Shown piece by piece: positions 43,038-56,650 of a stretch of 64,000 nucleotides of DNA. Source of the DNA: Salipiger bermudensis. Its GTDB lineage: Bacteria; Pseudomonadota; Alphaproteobacteria; Rhodobacterales; Rhodobacteraceae. Every line of letters begins with the position of its first letter. The first letter of the stretch is position 1. The notes under the pieces are model-generated. The model was not told where the DNA came from. It made no database searches and was given only the letters and a program-made list of their open reading frames with translations. The stretch is from the NCBI RefSeq assembly GCF_020171625.1, contig NZ_JAIUZY010000001.1, positions 1 through 64,000 of the forward strand, in the 5' to 3' direction. A program made the translations under genes and the position numbers.

Positions 43038-44048
43038 TCAGCGCATCCAGAAGCCTTCGCGCTTGAGCCGGTTGCGAAATCCCTGCTCGCGCCGGGGCAG
43101 GTTGTTGCGGTCGAACAGCGCCCTCGCCTTGCGTCCGCGCCCTTGGTAGACCATGCGCTTGATCGGCTCGTACTGTTTCAGCACCTTCTTGATCCGGTTC
43201 GGCGCGGTGATTTCCTCGAGCCAGTCCACCACCGCGTCGCTCTCTCGCGCATAGAGCAGCGGCAGGGTCCGGTAATGGCAGCTCACGGTGCCGTCGATGA
43301 GGCCGTCGGGCAGCGTGTCGCGCCCACCGCCGAAGGCGTGGATCACCAGCGGCAGGACAACCTGGTCGAGCCATGGATCGAGGTTCTGGCAGACCAGCTC
43401 GGGCGGCGGGTCGTCGCGGATCGCGAGCGCATAGTCGAGAAAGCGCTGTCCGAAGCGGCGCGGGCAGGGGCCGAAGAAGAACCCCGCATTGAAGTAGAGG
43501 TAGCGCTGCCAGTACTCGTCGGGCCAACGCGGATCGAGGGAACTCTCGAAATCGAGGCCGAAGCGGTCGTAGAGCGCCCGCCAGGTCTCGGTATAGCCGG
43601 GGCCGTAGAGTTCGATCTGCGGCCAGGTGCCCTCGCGCCGGAGCGAGGCGGTCGGGCGCGCGAAATCGAACGGCACGCGGCCCAGATCGTCGAGGATCAG
43701 GGTGTCGGTATCGAAGAAGACGAAGGGTTCGCCCGGCGGCAGCGCAAGCAGTGCTTCGATCTTGTTGCCATAGGGGTAGGCCGCGCCGAAATGCCGGCTT
43801 TCGAAGGGCAGGATCTCGGCCCCCTGCGCCGCGAGCAGGGCGCGCAGGTCCCGGTCGTCGATGCGGGGATCGCGCGGCCAGAGCGCGCCGGGCTGTGGCT
43901 CCGCCACGTAGAGCTTGGCGTGGCGGGCAGGCGTGGTCAGCGCCAGAGAAATCGCGAAGAGCAACGCCTCGTATTGCAGCCGCCCGGACTGACCCACGAT
44001 CACCACGTTGACCGGGCCCGTTTCCTCGCTCGTATCCTTGTCAGCCAT
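43038..44048 (-). CDS. Glycosyltransferase-like protein (GT8/GT-A type), function unknown
   Basis: 336 residues from ATG 44048. An N-terminal Rossmann-like start VNVVIVGQSGRLQYEALLFAISLALT, then GNKIEALLALPPGEPFVFFDTDTLILDDL with a DTD metal motif near residue 115 and RYLYFNAGFFFGP, both typical of glycogenin-like GT8 enzymes. The C-terminus is basic (KRMVYQGRGRKARALFDRNNLPRREQGFRNRLKREGF). No signal peptide. Many roseobacters have such a lone gene; acceptor unknown. Confidence 0.65.
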   Translation of the reverse strand: MADKDTSEETGPVNVVIVGQSGRLQYEALLFAISLALTTPARHAKLYVAEPQPGALWPRDPRIDDRDLRALLAAQGAEILPFESRHFGAAYPYGNKIEALLALPPGEPFVFFDTDTLILDDLGRVPFDFARPTASLRREGTWPQIELYGPGYTETWRALYDRFGLDFESSLDPRWPDEYWQRYLYFNAGFFFGPCPRRFGQRFLDYALAIRDDPPPELVCQNLDPWLDQVVLPLVIHAFGGGRDTLPDGLIDGTVSCHYRTLPLLYARESDAVVDWLEEITAPNRIKKVLKQYEPIKRMVYQGRGRKARALFDRNNLPRREQGFRNRLKREGFWMR

Positions 44049-44127
44049 ATGGTCCCGCGCGCGCCCCGCCTGTCCTTGCCGCACTATAGGCAGGGCGGGG
44101 CGCGCCGGAAACCCGGGGCGTGCGGCC

Positions 44128-44820
44128 TCAGAGGTCGATCGCCTCGAGCACTTGCGGCTCGATCACCTGCACGCCGGGCAGATCCGCTGCCAGCGCCTCG
44201 GCCGATTGCGCGAGCGCCGGGAAGGTGCGGTAGTGCATCGGGATCACGGTCTTGAAATCGAAATAGGTCTTCGCCGCCCAGGCCGCCATCTCCATGTCCA
44301 TGGTGTAGTAGCCGCCGGCGCTGAGGATGCCAATGTCGGGTTTGTAGTAGGCGCCGATCCAGCTCATGTCGGCCATAATCGTGGTGTCGCCCGAGAAGTA
44401 GATCGTCCGGCCCTCGCCGCGGATGATGAAGCCGGTCTCCATGCCGGTGTAGCGCGCGGTGCCATCGACCACCATCGAGGAGCTGTGCGAGGCCGGCACC
44501 ATGCTCACCGAGACCTTGCCGAATTCCACGGTGCCGCCCTTGTTGAAGGCCTGTCCCGCCACCGCGCCCCGGCTCTCGAGAAGGTTGATCAGCTCGAACA
44601 TCCCCGAGACCGGCAGCGACCGGTCCTTCGAGATCTGCACGCAGTCATCGGTGTGGTCGAAATGGCCGTGGGTCATCAGGATCTGCGTGACGCCGTCCAG
44701 CGCCTCGTCGATGCGGTCGTCGGGCATCATCGGGTTGCCGTTGACCCAAGGGTCGATCAGCAGCACCTGATCCTCGATCTCGATGCGGAAGCCGCCATGT
44801 CCAAGCCAAATGAGTTTCAT
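44128..44820 (-). CDS. Metal-dependent hydrolase, UPF0173 (metallo-beta-lactamase fold)
   Basis: 230 residues. MBL motif ILMTHGHFDHTDD near residues 48-60 (HxHxDH), further ligands ASHSSSM, YFSGDTTIM and IPMHYRTFP near the C-terminus. Starts MKLIWLGHGGFRIE, typical of UPF0173 (YtkL-like). Substrate not known. ATG 44820; the frame beyond it enters the dispersed repeat. Confidence 0.9.
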   Translation of the reverse strand: MKLIWLGHGGFRIEIEDQVLLIDPWVNGNPMMPDDRIDEALDGVTQILMTHGHFDHTDDCVQISKDRSLPVSGMFELINLLESRGAVAGQAFNKGGTVEFGKVSVSMVPASHSSSMVVDGTARYTGMETGFIIRGEGRTIYFSGDTTIMADMSWIGAYYKPDIGILSAGGYYTMDMEMAAWAAKTYFDFKTVIPMHYRTFPALAQSAEALAADLPGVQVIEPQVLEAIDL

Positions 44821-44883
44821 GGATCCATCCTCGTTTGAATGCGTCTGCCCGTAGCCTAGCGCGCGGCGGGACGCGGTAAAGGG

Positions 44884-45072
44884 GGTGGAGTCGCACCAAA
44901 GGTGCGCCCTTGAGAAAGCCCAGGAGGTGCGCCTCTCAATAAGAAGGAGGGGGCTCTGCCCCCTCTTGGCGCTGTGCGCCAATTCACCCCCGAGGTATTT
45001 TTGAACCAAAGAAGCCATGAGCGCCGCGCCCCTGCTTCTCTTCGTCAGAAATACTCCCGCCGGAGGCAGGCC
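44884..45072. repeat. Composite palindrome: type A repeat facing type B repeat
   Basis: Minus-to-plus order of the 42797 element reversed: hairpins GGGGGC/GCCCCC and TTGGCGC/GCGCCAA, then GAGGTATTTTTGAACCAAAG (type A, to 45013), 10-odd bp, then CTTCTCTTCGTC-AGAAATACTCC (type B, inverted, to 45059) and CCGGAGGCAGG. It lies in the 403-bp divergent region between the UPF0173 gene and gatC. Flanking AGGTGCGCC/GGTGCGCC motifs match those beside copy 1. Confidence 0.85.
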
Positions 45073-45223
45073 GTCCCCTGCGGCCGGGCGTTATGGCCGG
45101 CCTTTCGCGCGCGTTTTGACGCCCCATCGGCCCGGCATCCGGCGCGGGCGCTTGCGGCGGCGCGGCTGCGGCGGTAAAGCGGGCGAAAGTTTTGCGGACA
45201 TTTGCAGACAGGGGAGCCTCCCG

Positions 45224-45507
45224 ATGTCGATCGACACCGACACCGCCGCCCGCGTGGCCAAACTCGCCCGGATCCGGGTCGAGGACGACCAGCTTCCGGC
45301 GCTGGCACAGGAATTCTCGAACATCCTCGAGTTCATCGAACAGCTCAACGAGGTCGACGTCGACGGCGTCGAGCCGATGGTCTCGGTGACCCCGATGCGC
45401 CTGAAGCGGCGCCAGGACGGCGTGACCGATGGCAATCAGCAGGAGAAAGTCCTGTCCAACGCCCCCGATGCCCGCGAGGGCTTCTTTGCCGTGCCGAAGG
45501 TGGTGGA

Positions 45508-45511
<4 letters not shown>
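45224..45511 (+). CDS. gatC: Asp-tRNA(Asn)/Glu-tRNA(Gln) amidotransferase subunit GatC
   Basis: 95 residues: [49 protein letters not shown] and the C-terminal [33 protein letters not shown] are diagnostic. A small belt protein that wraps GatA and GatB. ATG 45224; RBS is CAGGGGAGCC. Overlaps gatA by 4 bp (ATGA). gatB is not in the window. Confidence 0.95.
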
Positions 45512-46995
<1,484 letters not shown>

Positions 46996-47023
46996 CAGCA
47001 CCGAAACAGAGGTGACAGGCAAC

Positions 47024-47668
47024 ATGATGAGATCTGGATTTCTTCTTGGCGTGGCAGCGCTGGCGCTGTCCGCCTGCACCGGAAGCTCGGTGCCCGACAG
47101 CGGCGTCGGCTTCGACGACTACCAAAGCTACGACGCCGCTCAGGCCGGCGGCACCGTGAGCGTGAGCGCGCCCTCGCCGGTCGAGACCAGCTCGCTCGAC
47201 GGGAATGCTGTGGCAGCCGGCGCCACGCCCGGCGTCGCAGGGCAGGCCGCCACCACAGAGGTCGTGACCGGGGCGGACGGGATCTCGAACGAGAACAACT
47301 TCGACGCGGTCTCGGCACAGCGCGACATCGCGGACGATGCGGCGCTGATCGCCCAGAACCGGGCGCAGTACCAGATCATCGCGCCGACCGACCTGCCGCC
47401 GCGCCCGAACAGCAGCGCGCCGAACATCGTCGCCTATGCGCTGCAGACCACCAATCCCAAGGGTGTGGCGCTCTACGACCGGTCCGGTCGCTACGACGGC
47501 AACCCGGTGCCGCGCGCCTGCGGGGCCTACAACTCCTCCGACCTCGCGCAGGAGGCCTTCCTGTCGATGGGCGGCCCGCAGCGCGACCGTCGTGGCCTCG
47601 ATCCCGACGGTGACGGCTTCGCCTGCGCCTGGGACCCCGCGCCGTTCCGCGCGGCGCGTGGCGGCTGA
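47024..47668 (+). CDS. Lipoprotein with excalibur calcium-binding domain
   Basis: 214 residues. Lipobox LALSAC near residue 15-17, so a lipidated envelope protein. A Ser/Thr/Ala-rich linker, a middle part (DIADDAALIAQNRAQYQIIAPTDLPPRPNSSAPNIVAYALQTTN), and a C-terminal excalibur motif RGLDPDGDGFACAWDP (D-x-D-x-D-G with Cys). AGAGGTGA precedes; ATG 47024 or 47027. Next to an amidase, so possibly a cell-wall role. Confidence 0.8.
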   Translation: MMRSGFLLGVAALALSACTGSSVPDSGVGFDDYQSYDAAQAGGTVSVSAPSPVETSSLDGNAVAAGATPGVAGQAATTEVVTGADGISNENNFDAVSAQRDIADDAALIAQNRAQYQIIAPTDLPPRPNSSAPNIVAYALQTTNPKGVALYDRSGRYDGNPVPRACGAYNSSDLAQEAFLSMGGPQRDRRGLDPDGDGFACAWDPAPFRAARGG

Positions 47669-47718
47669 CACCGCTCTGGCACCCGAGCGACAATTTCGGC
47701 CCGCGCCGTGAGGGCGCG

Positions 47719-48324
47719 GTGCCGGATATCGTCGTGCTGCACTACACCGCAATGGCCAGCGCCGAGCGCGCGCGCGACTGGCTCTGCAATCCCGAGTCCG
47801 GCGTCTCGGCGCATTACGTGATCGGCCGGCAGGGCACGGTCTGGCAGCTGGTGCGCGAGGATATGCGGGCCTGGCACGCGGGGCTTGGGGCTTGGGGCAG
47901 CGTCGGGGAGGTGAACTCGCGCTCGATCGGCATCGAGATCGCCAATACCGGCGCCGAGCCGTTCCCGGAGCCGCAGATGGCGGCGCTCGAGTGTCTCCTG
48001 AGCGGCATTCTGCAGCGCTGGCGCATTCCGCCGGAGCGGGTGATCGGCCATTCCGACATGACCCCGGGGCGCAAGATCGACCCCGGCCCGCGCCTCGACT
48101 GGGCGCGCCTTGCCCGTCGCGGCCTCGCCATCGCGGCCACCCCGGCGGAACCGGGCGATTTCGCCAACGACGCGCATCGTTTCGGCTACCGCGTCGACGC
48201 GGACCGCCATGACGTCCTGCTCACCGCGTTCCGCGACCGCTTCCGCCCCGGCGCGCGCGGCCCCCTCGACGAGACCGACCGCCGCCTCATGGCGGGGCTC
48301 GCCGCGCGATACCCCGCCCTCTGA
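47719..48324 (+). CDS. N-acetylmuramoyl-L-alanine amidase (Amidase_2)
   Basis: 201 residues from GTG 47719. Zinc ligands: VVLHYTAM (first His), IGHSDMTPGRKIDPGP (second His and Asp). Conserved VSAHYVIGRQGTVWQLVREDMRAWHAGLGAWG and NSRSIGIEIANTG. Cleaves the amide between MurNAc and peptide. The frame is protein-like further upstream (TPLWHPSDNFGPRREGA), which related amidases have at their N-terminus, but the only start-like codon there is CTG 47665, overlapping the lipoprotein stop. No signal peptide, so cytoplasmic AmpD-like recycling is likely. Confidence 0.87.
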   Translation: MPDIVVLHYTAMASAERARDWLCNPESGVSAHYVIGRQGTVWQLVREDMRAWHAGLGAWGSVGEVNSRSIGIEIANTGAEPFPEPQMAALECLLSGILQRWRIPPERVIGHSDMTPGRKIDPGPRLDWARLARRGLAIAATPAEPGDFANDAHRFGYRVDADRHDVLLTAFRDRFRPGARGPLDETDRRLMAGLAARYPAL

Positions 48325-48369
48325 CATGACGCCCTTTTCTCGGGCGTTGTACCGGCGGCACGTAACGGC

Positions 48370-48418
48370 CTGCCTCCGGCGGGAGTATTTTTGACGAAGA
48401 GAAGCAGGGGCGCAGCGC
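48370..48418 (+). repeat. Dispersed terminator-like repeat, type B, copy 4
   Basis: CTGCCTCCGGCGGGAGTATT then TTTGACGAAGAGAAGCAGG, matching 42797-42846 almost base for base. CTCC/GGAG hairpin plus TATTTTTG. It lies between the convergent amidase and ScfR-type genes, 46 bp past the amidase stop, where it would act as the amidase terminator. Confidence 0.85.
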
Positions 48419-48421
48419 GGG

Positions 48422-49813
48422 TCACTCCAGCGAATAGGGCAGCACGTCGCGGCGTTCTGGATGGATGGAGAGGCGCTTTTCCAGCGGCGGGACCGAGCGC
48501 TGGTGGCAATCGGTGCGCTCGCAGATCCGGCAGGAGATGCCGATCGGCTCGAAGGCCCCGTCGCGGGCGAGGTCGAGCCCGTCGGCATAGACCAGCGCGC
48601 CGGCGTGCTTGACCTCGCAGCCGAGCGCCATGGCGTAGCGCCGCACCGGCGCGCCGAAATGGCCGCCGCGCTTGGTGACGTCGCGGGCCAGAAGCACGTA
48701 GCGCACCCCGTCCGGGGTCTCGGCCAGCTGGCGGAGGAAGCGTCCCGGCGTCTCGAAGGCGCGGTGCACGTTCCACAGCGGGCAGGCGCCGCCGAAGCGG
48801 GCGAATTGCAGGCGCGTGGCGGAGTGGCGCTTGGTGATTGTGCCGGCCTGATCGACGCGGGCAAAGAAGAACGGGATGCCCTTGGCGCCGGGCCGTTGCA
48901 GGGTCGAGAGCCGGTGCGCGACCTGCTCGATCGAGGCGCCGAAGCGCGCGGCCAGCAGCTCGAGGTCGTGGCGGGTCTCCTGCGCGGCGGCGAGGAAGGC
49001 GCCATAGGGCATCATCGCGGCGCCGGCAAAGTAGTTGGCGAGGCCGAGCTTGGCGATGGCGCGGGCGGCGTCGGACTGGAAGCGGGCGAGATCGAGCGTC
49101 GCTTCGAGCAGGTCGTTCTGACGCAAGAGCGCCACCTGCACCAGCAGCTGGAAGTTCTGGGTCTCGACCGGCACGAGGTTCGACAGCGTCAGCAGTTTGC
49201 GCTCGGCATCATAGGCCCGCAGGCTGCTGGTCCTCGCCGTCTCGACCGCGACGCCGCGCTCGCGCAGGCGGGCCACCAGCGCGCCGCGCAGATCGCCCCT
49301 GAGCATGTTGGCGAAATGCTCTGCCGCCCGGTCCACCGCGTCGATGTAGTTGTCGCAGTAGTGGAAGAAGTCGCGCACCTCCTCCCACGGGCTGGGCTGC
49401 AACTGCGCATCCTCGCGCCCCAGCGCCTCGTCGAGCGAGGCGAGCCGCTCGTGGGTCTGGCGGTAGGCGCGATGCAGCTCGAGGAAGGCGCGCGCCAGCG
49501 CCGGGGCGTTCGACGCGGTCAGGCGCAGATCGGCCAGAGGCGGGCTTTCGCCGAAGATCGGGTCGGCCAGCGCCTCGCGCATGTCCGAGACCAGCCGCTC
49601 GCTGTCGCCCTGGCCGAGCTCGGTGACGTCGAAGCCGAATTCCTGCGCCAGCGCCAGCACCACCGTGGTCGAGACCGGGCGGTTGTTGTTCTCCATCTGG
49701 TTCAGGTAGGGCAGGGAGATCCCCAGCTTGCCGGCGAAATCCTTCTGCGTCAGCCCGAGCCGGCCGCGCAGGTCGCGCAGCTTGGCCCCGGCATAGAGCT
49801 TGCGTGTCGCCAT
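48422..49813 (-). CDS. ScfR-family (short-chain fatty acyl) transcriptional regulator, XRE type
   Basis: 463 residues. XRE HTH at about 8-62 (LRDLRGRLGLTQKDFAGKLGISLPYLNQMENNNRPVSTTVVLALA). A middle helical IrrE-like region, and a C-terminal DUF2083-type domain ending with Cys-rich ISCRICERTDCHQRS. Architecture of RamB/PccR-type regulators, which sense acyl-CoA esters and control acetate, propionate or glyoxylate pathways. A TTTGCAGC/TTTGCAAA pair lies 20-57 bp before the start, suggesting autoregulation. It follows metH on the same strand, 98 bp away. The paralogue type (PccR, RamB or other) is not decidable here. Confidence 0.88.
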   Translation of the reverse strand: MATRKLYAGAKLRDLRGRLGLTQKDFAGKLGISLPYLNQMENNNRPVSTTVVLALAQEFGFDVTELGQGDSERLVSDMREALADPIFGESPPLADLRLTASNAPALARAFLELHRAYRQTHERLASLDEALGREDAQLQPSPWEEVRDFFHYCDNYIDAVDRAAEHFANMLRGDLRGALVARLRERGVAVETARTSSLRAYDAERKLLTLSNLVPVETQNFQLLVQVALLRQNDLLEATLDLARFQSDAARAIAKLGLANYFAGAAMMPYGAFLAAAQETRHDLELLAARFGASIEQVAHRLSTLQRPGAKGIPFFFARVDQAGTITKRHSATRLQFARFGGACPLWNVHRAFETPGRFLRQLAETPDGVRYVLLARDVTKRGGHFGAPVRRYAMALGCEVKHAGALVYADGLDLARDGAFEPIGISCRICERTDCHQRSVPPLEKRLSIHPERRDVLPYSLE

Positions 49814-49832
49814 CGGTCCCCCTCCCGCGGTA

Positions 49833-49870
49833 TTTGCAGCTTAGCGTCTCGTGAAGCGCCAGTTTGCAAA
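49833..49870 (-). promoter_or_regulatory. Candidate ScfR operator before its own gene
   Basis: TTTGCAGC at 49833-49840 and TTTGCAAA at 49863-49870, again exactly 30 bp start to start, as in the pyc region. The pair lies 20-57 bp upstream of the regulator's start codon, over the expected promoter. One half-site is imperfect. Confidence 0.6.
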
Positions 49871-49911
49871 TTTCGCGGGCGGGGTCCAGTGCGGCCGTGC
49901 GCGGGCAGGGC

Positions 49912-53682
<3,771 letters not shown>

Positions 53683-53839
53683 GGGGTGTCTTTCCGGACT
53701 GTTTGGCGGCCTACCTATATGTTGGGCGAAGCTAAGGCCAATTCATAATGGTCAAGGGGAACATGAGGCGCCTTCACATTGTGGGCCGGCGAGGGGGCTC
53801 ATCACGGTTTTGCGATCCATTCTCATTTGCATCGTTGAC

Positions 53840-53860
53840 AAATGCGAATGGTTCGCATTT
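53840..53860 (+). promoter_or_regulatory. Mur/Fur-like operator upstream of sitA
   Basis: AAATGCGAA-TGG-TTCGCATTT, a perfect 9-3-9 palindrome, 40 bp before the sitA start codon. Size and AATGCGAA-type half-sites fit the Fur-family manganese regulator Mur of alphaproteobacteria. A second, overlapping repeat CATTTG-N9-CAAATG covers 53824-53844, suggesting two dimers. Confidence 0.65.
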
Positions 53861-53899
53861 ACATCCTCCAAACAGGACCGACACGACAGGGGACACCTC

Positions 53900-54802
53900 A
53901 TGCTCAAGCCCGCGATCCGTCTCGCCACCGCCTCGATGCTCACGCTGGCGCTGGCGCAGGCCGCCACTGCCGAAGAGAAGCTCAAGGTGGTCACCACCTT
54001 CACCGTGCTGGCCGACATGGCGCAGAACGTGGCGGGCGATGCCGCCGAGGTGGTCTCGATCACCAAGCCCGGGGCCGAGATCCACGGCTACGAGCCGACG
54101 CCGCGCGACATCGTCGGCGCGCACGATGCCGACCTGATCCTGTGGAACGGGCTGAACCTCGAGCTGTGGTTCGAGCAGTTCCTGCGCAATCTCGGCGATC
54201 TGCCCTCGGCGACCCTGAGCGATGGCATCGATCCCATCGCCATCTCCAAAGGCGCCTACGAGGGTCAGGCCAACCCGCATGCGTGGATGGGGCTGGACAA
54301 CGCGCAGGTCTATGTCGACAACATCGCCGCCGCGCTGAGCGCGCACGATCCCGACAATGCCGAAACCTACGAGGCCAACGCGGCAGCCTACAAGCAGCAG
54401 CTGCGCGACACGCTCGAGCCGCTGCGCGCGCAGATCGCCGAGATCCCCGAGGACAAGCGCTGGCTGGTCACCTGCGAGGGCGCGTTCAGCTATCTCGCCC
54501 GCGATTTCGGCATGAAGGAGCTGTACCTCTGGCCGATGAATGCCGACCAGACCGGCACGCCGCAGCAGGTGCGCGCGGTGATCGACGGGGTGAAGACGCA
54601 TGATATTCCGGCAGTGTTCTGCGAAAGCACCGTCAACACCGCGCCCGCCGAGCAGGTCGCGCGTGAAACCGGTGCAGAATATGGTGGTGTGCTCTATGTC
54701 GATAGCCTGAGCGAGGCCGACGGCCCGGTTCCGACTTACCTTGATCTGCTGAAGGTGACCTCGCAGACCATCGCGGACGGGCTGTCCGGGGCCTCGAACT
54801 GA
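53900..54802 (+). CDS. sitA: Manganese/iron ABC transporter substrate-binding protein SitA
   Basis: 300 residues. Signal peptide 1-24 ([24 protein letters not shown]). Metal-binding cluster A-1 protein with the four ligand regions: [13 protein letters not shown] (His), [10 protein letters not shown] (His), [13 protein letters not shown] (Glu), [18 protein letters not shown] (Asp). No His-rich loop, which argues for Mn/Fe (SitA/MntA) rather than zinc (ZnuA). ATG 53900; the frame runs upstream, antisense to metH, without being coding. Confidence 0.92.
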   Translation: MLKPAIRLATASMLTLALAQAATAEEKLKVVTTFTVLADMAQNVAGDAAEVVSITKPGAEIHGYEPTPRDIVGAHDADLILWNGLNLELWFEQFLRNLGDLPSATLSDGIDPIAISKGAYEGQANPHAWMGLDNAQVYVDNIAAALSAHDPDNAETYEANAAAYKQQLRDTLEPLRAQIAEIPEDKRWLVTCEGAFSYLARDFGMKELYLWPMNADQTGTPQQVRAVIDGVKTHDIPAVFCESTVNTAPAEQVARETGAEYGGVLYVDSLSEADGPVPTYLDLLKVTSQTIADGLSGASN

Positions 54803-54822
54803 GAGCGCGAAAGAGAAACGTG

Positions 54823-55713
54823 ATGCACGACAGCAAGACCGCCACAGAGGCGCAGGCGGCAGCGGGCGGCGGAATCTCCGCCCGCGACGTAACCGTGTCC
54901 TACCGCAACGGCCACACCGCGCTGCGCCACGCCAGCTTCGAGATCCCGCGCGGCACCGTCACCGCGCTTGTCGGGGTGAACGGGGCGGGCAAGTCGACGC
55001 TGTTCAAGGCGATCATGGGCTTCGTGCCGGCCTCGGCGGGCGAGATCTCGTTGCTGGGCCTGTCGGTCAGGGAGGCGCTCAAGCGCAACCTTGTGGCCTA
55101 TGTGCCGCAATCGGAAGAGGTCGACTGGTCCTTCCCGGTGCTGGTCGAGGACGTGGTGATGATGGGGCGCTACGGCCATATGGGCTTCCTGCGCCGCCCC
55201 AGGCGCGCCGATCACGCGGCAGTGGCCGAGGCGCTGGCGCGGGTCAACATGCAGGACTTCCGCCATCGCCAGATCGGCGAGCTCTCGGGGGGGCAGCGCA
55301 AGCGGGTCTTCCTCGCCCGGGCGCTGGCGCAGGAGGGGCAGGTGATCCTGCTCGACGAGCCCTTCACCGGCGTCGACGTGAAGACCGAGGAGCAGATCAT
55401 CGCGCTGTTGCGCGCGCTGCGCGACGAGGGGCGGGTGATGCTGGTCTCGACCCACAACCTCGGCTCGGTGCCCGAGTTCTGCGACCGCACCGTTCTGGTC
55501 AAGGGCACGGTGCTGGCCTACGGCCCGACCGAGACCACCTTCACCCGCGCCAATCTCGAGGCGGCCTTCGGCGGCGTTCTCCGGCACTTCACGCTCGGCG
55601 GCGACGCGCTGCACGACGATGACGATGCCCGCCACGTCACCATCTTTTCCGACGATGAGCGCCCGCTGGTGCAGTACGGCGACGAGATGCGCACGAGGGG
55701 GCCGGGCAAATGA
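54823..55713 (+). CDS. sitB: Manganese/iron ABC transporter ATP-binding protein SitB
   Basis: 296 residues. Walker A GVNGAGKS at about 51-58, ABC signature LSGGQRKR at 154-161, Walker B VILLDEPF at 174-181, H-loop STHNLG. The C-terminal about 50 residues are an acidic tail ([17 protein letters not shown]). ATG 54823 chosen over an adjacent GTG 54820. 20 bp after sitA. Confidence 0.93.
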   Translation: MHDSKTATEAQAAAGGGISARDVTVSYRNGHTALRHASFEIPRGTVTALVGVNGAGKSTLFKAIMGFVPASAGEISLLGLSVREALKRNLVAYVPQSEEVDWSFPVLVEDVVMMGRYGHMGFLRRPRRADHAAVAEALARVNMQDFRHRQIGELSGGQRKRVFLARALAQEGQVILLDEPFTGVDVKTEEQIIALLRALRDEGRVMLVSTHNLGSVPEFCDRTVLVKGTVLAYGPTETTFTRANLEAAFGGVLRHFTLGGDALHDDDDARHVTIFSDDERPLVQYGDEMRTRGPGK

Positions 55714-55774
55714 GCCGTCTCGCGCACGCCGCCTTGGTCGCGGACCCGACATGCCAGCCCGGGGAGGGGTCGCG

Positions 55775-56650
55775 ATGAGCGTCCTTCTCGAGCCGTTCTC
55801 CTATGGCTACATGACCAACGCCATGTGGGTCTCGGCCCTCGTGGGCGGGGTCTGCGCCTTCCTGTCCTCCTACCTCATGCTCAAGGGCTGGTCGCTGATC
55901 GGCGACGCGCTGTCGCACGCGGTCGTGCCCGGCGTCGCGGGCGCCTACATGCTGGGGCTGCCCTTCGCCCTGGGCGCCTTCCTTTCCGGAGGTCTCGCGG
56001 CGGGGGCGATGCTGTTCCTCTCGGGCCGCTCTGGGCTGAAGATCGACGTGGTGATCGGGCTGATCTTCACCGCGTTCTTCGGGCTGGGGCTGTTCATGGT
56101 CTCGGTCAACCCGGTCTCGGTGTCGATCCAGACCATCACCATGGGCAATATCCTCGCCATCACCCCCGGCGACACGCTGCAACTGGTGCTGATCGGGGCG
56201 ATCTCGCTCGTGGTGCTGCTGGCCAAGTGGAAGGACCTCATGGTCGTCTTCTTCGATGAAAGCCACGCCCAGAGCGTCGGGCTGCGGCCGGGGCTGCTGA
56301 AAGCGGTGTTCTTCACGCTGCTCTCGGCCTCGGTGGTGGCGGCAATGCAGACCGTGGGGGCGTTTCTCGTCATCGCGATGGTGGTGACGCCCGGCGCCAC
56401 CGCCTACCTGCTCTGCGACCGCTTCCCGCGGCTGATCCTGCTGTCGGTGAGCATCGGCGCGCTCACCAGCTTCACCGGCGCCTACCTGAGCTACTTCCTC
56501 GACGGCGCGACCGGCGGGGTGATCGTGGTGCTCCAGACACTGATCTTCCTCGCGGCCTTCGTCCTTGCCCCCAAGCACGGGATGCTCGCCGCGCGGCGCA
56601 AGGCGCGGCTGGCCCTGCGCGCGGACCCGTCGCAGGAGGGCGCGGCATGA
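55775..56650 (+). CDS. sitC: Manganese/iron ABC transporter permease SitC
   Basis: 291 residues, ABC-3 family with about 8 membrane helices: LVGGVCAFLSSYLMLKGWSLIGDALSHAVVPGVAGAYMLG is the conserved start of the family. ATG 55775 has GGGGAGGGG upstream; an in-frame ATG at 55751 is weaker. 61 bp after sitB and overlapping sitD by 4 bp (ATGA). The C-terminus is a basic cytoplasmic tail. Confidence 0.92.
   Translation: MSVLLEPFSYGYMTNAMWVSALVGGVCAFLSSYLMLKGWSLIGDALSHAVVPGVAGAYMLGLPFALGAFLSGGLAAGAMLFLSGRSGLKIDVVIGLIFTAFFGLGLFMVSVNPVSVSIQTITMGNILAITPGDTLQLVLIGAISLVVLLAKWKDLMVVFFDESHAQSVGLRPGLLKAVFFTLLSASVVAAMQTVGAFLVIAMVVTPGATAYLLCDRFPRLILLSVSIGALTSFTGAYLSYFLDGATGGVIVVLQTLIFLAAFVLAPKHGMLAARRKARLALRADPSQEGAA

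Noticed and set aside
53683-53839. Possible cobalamin or SAM/SAH riboswitch upstream of metH
   Set aside because: No B12-box-like or SAM-II/SAH conserved core found in the 157 bp; only a weak TGAGGCGCCTTCA near-palindrome.
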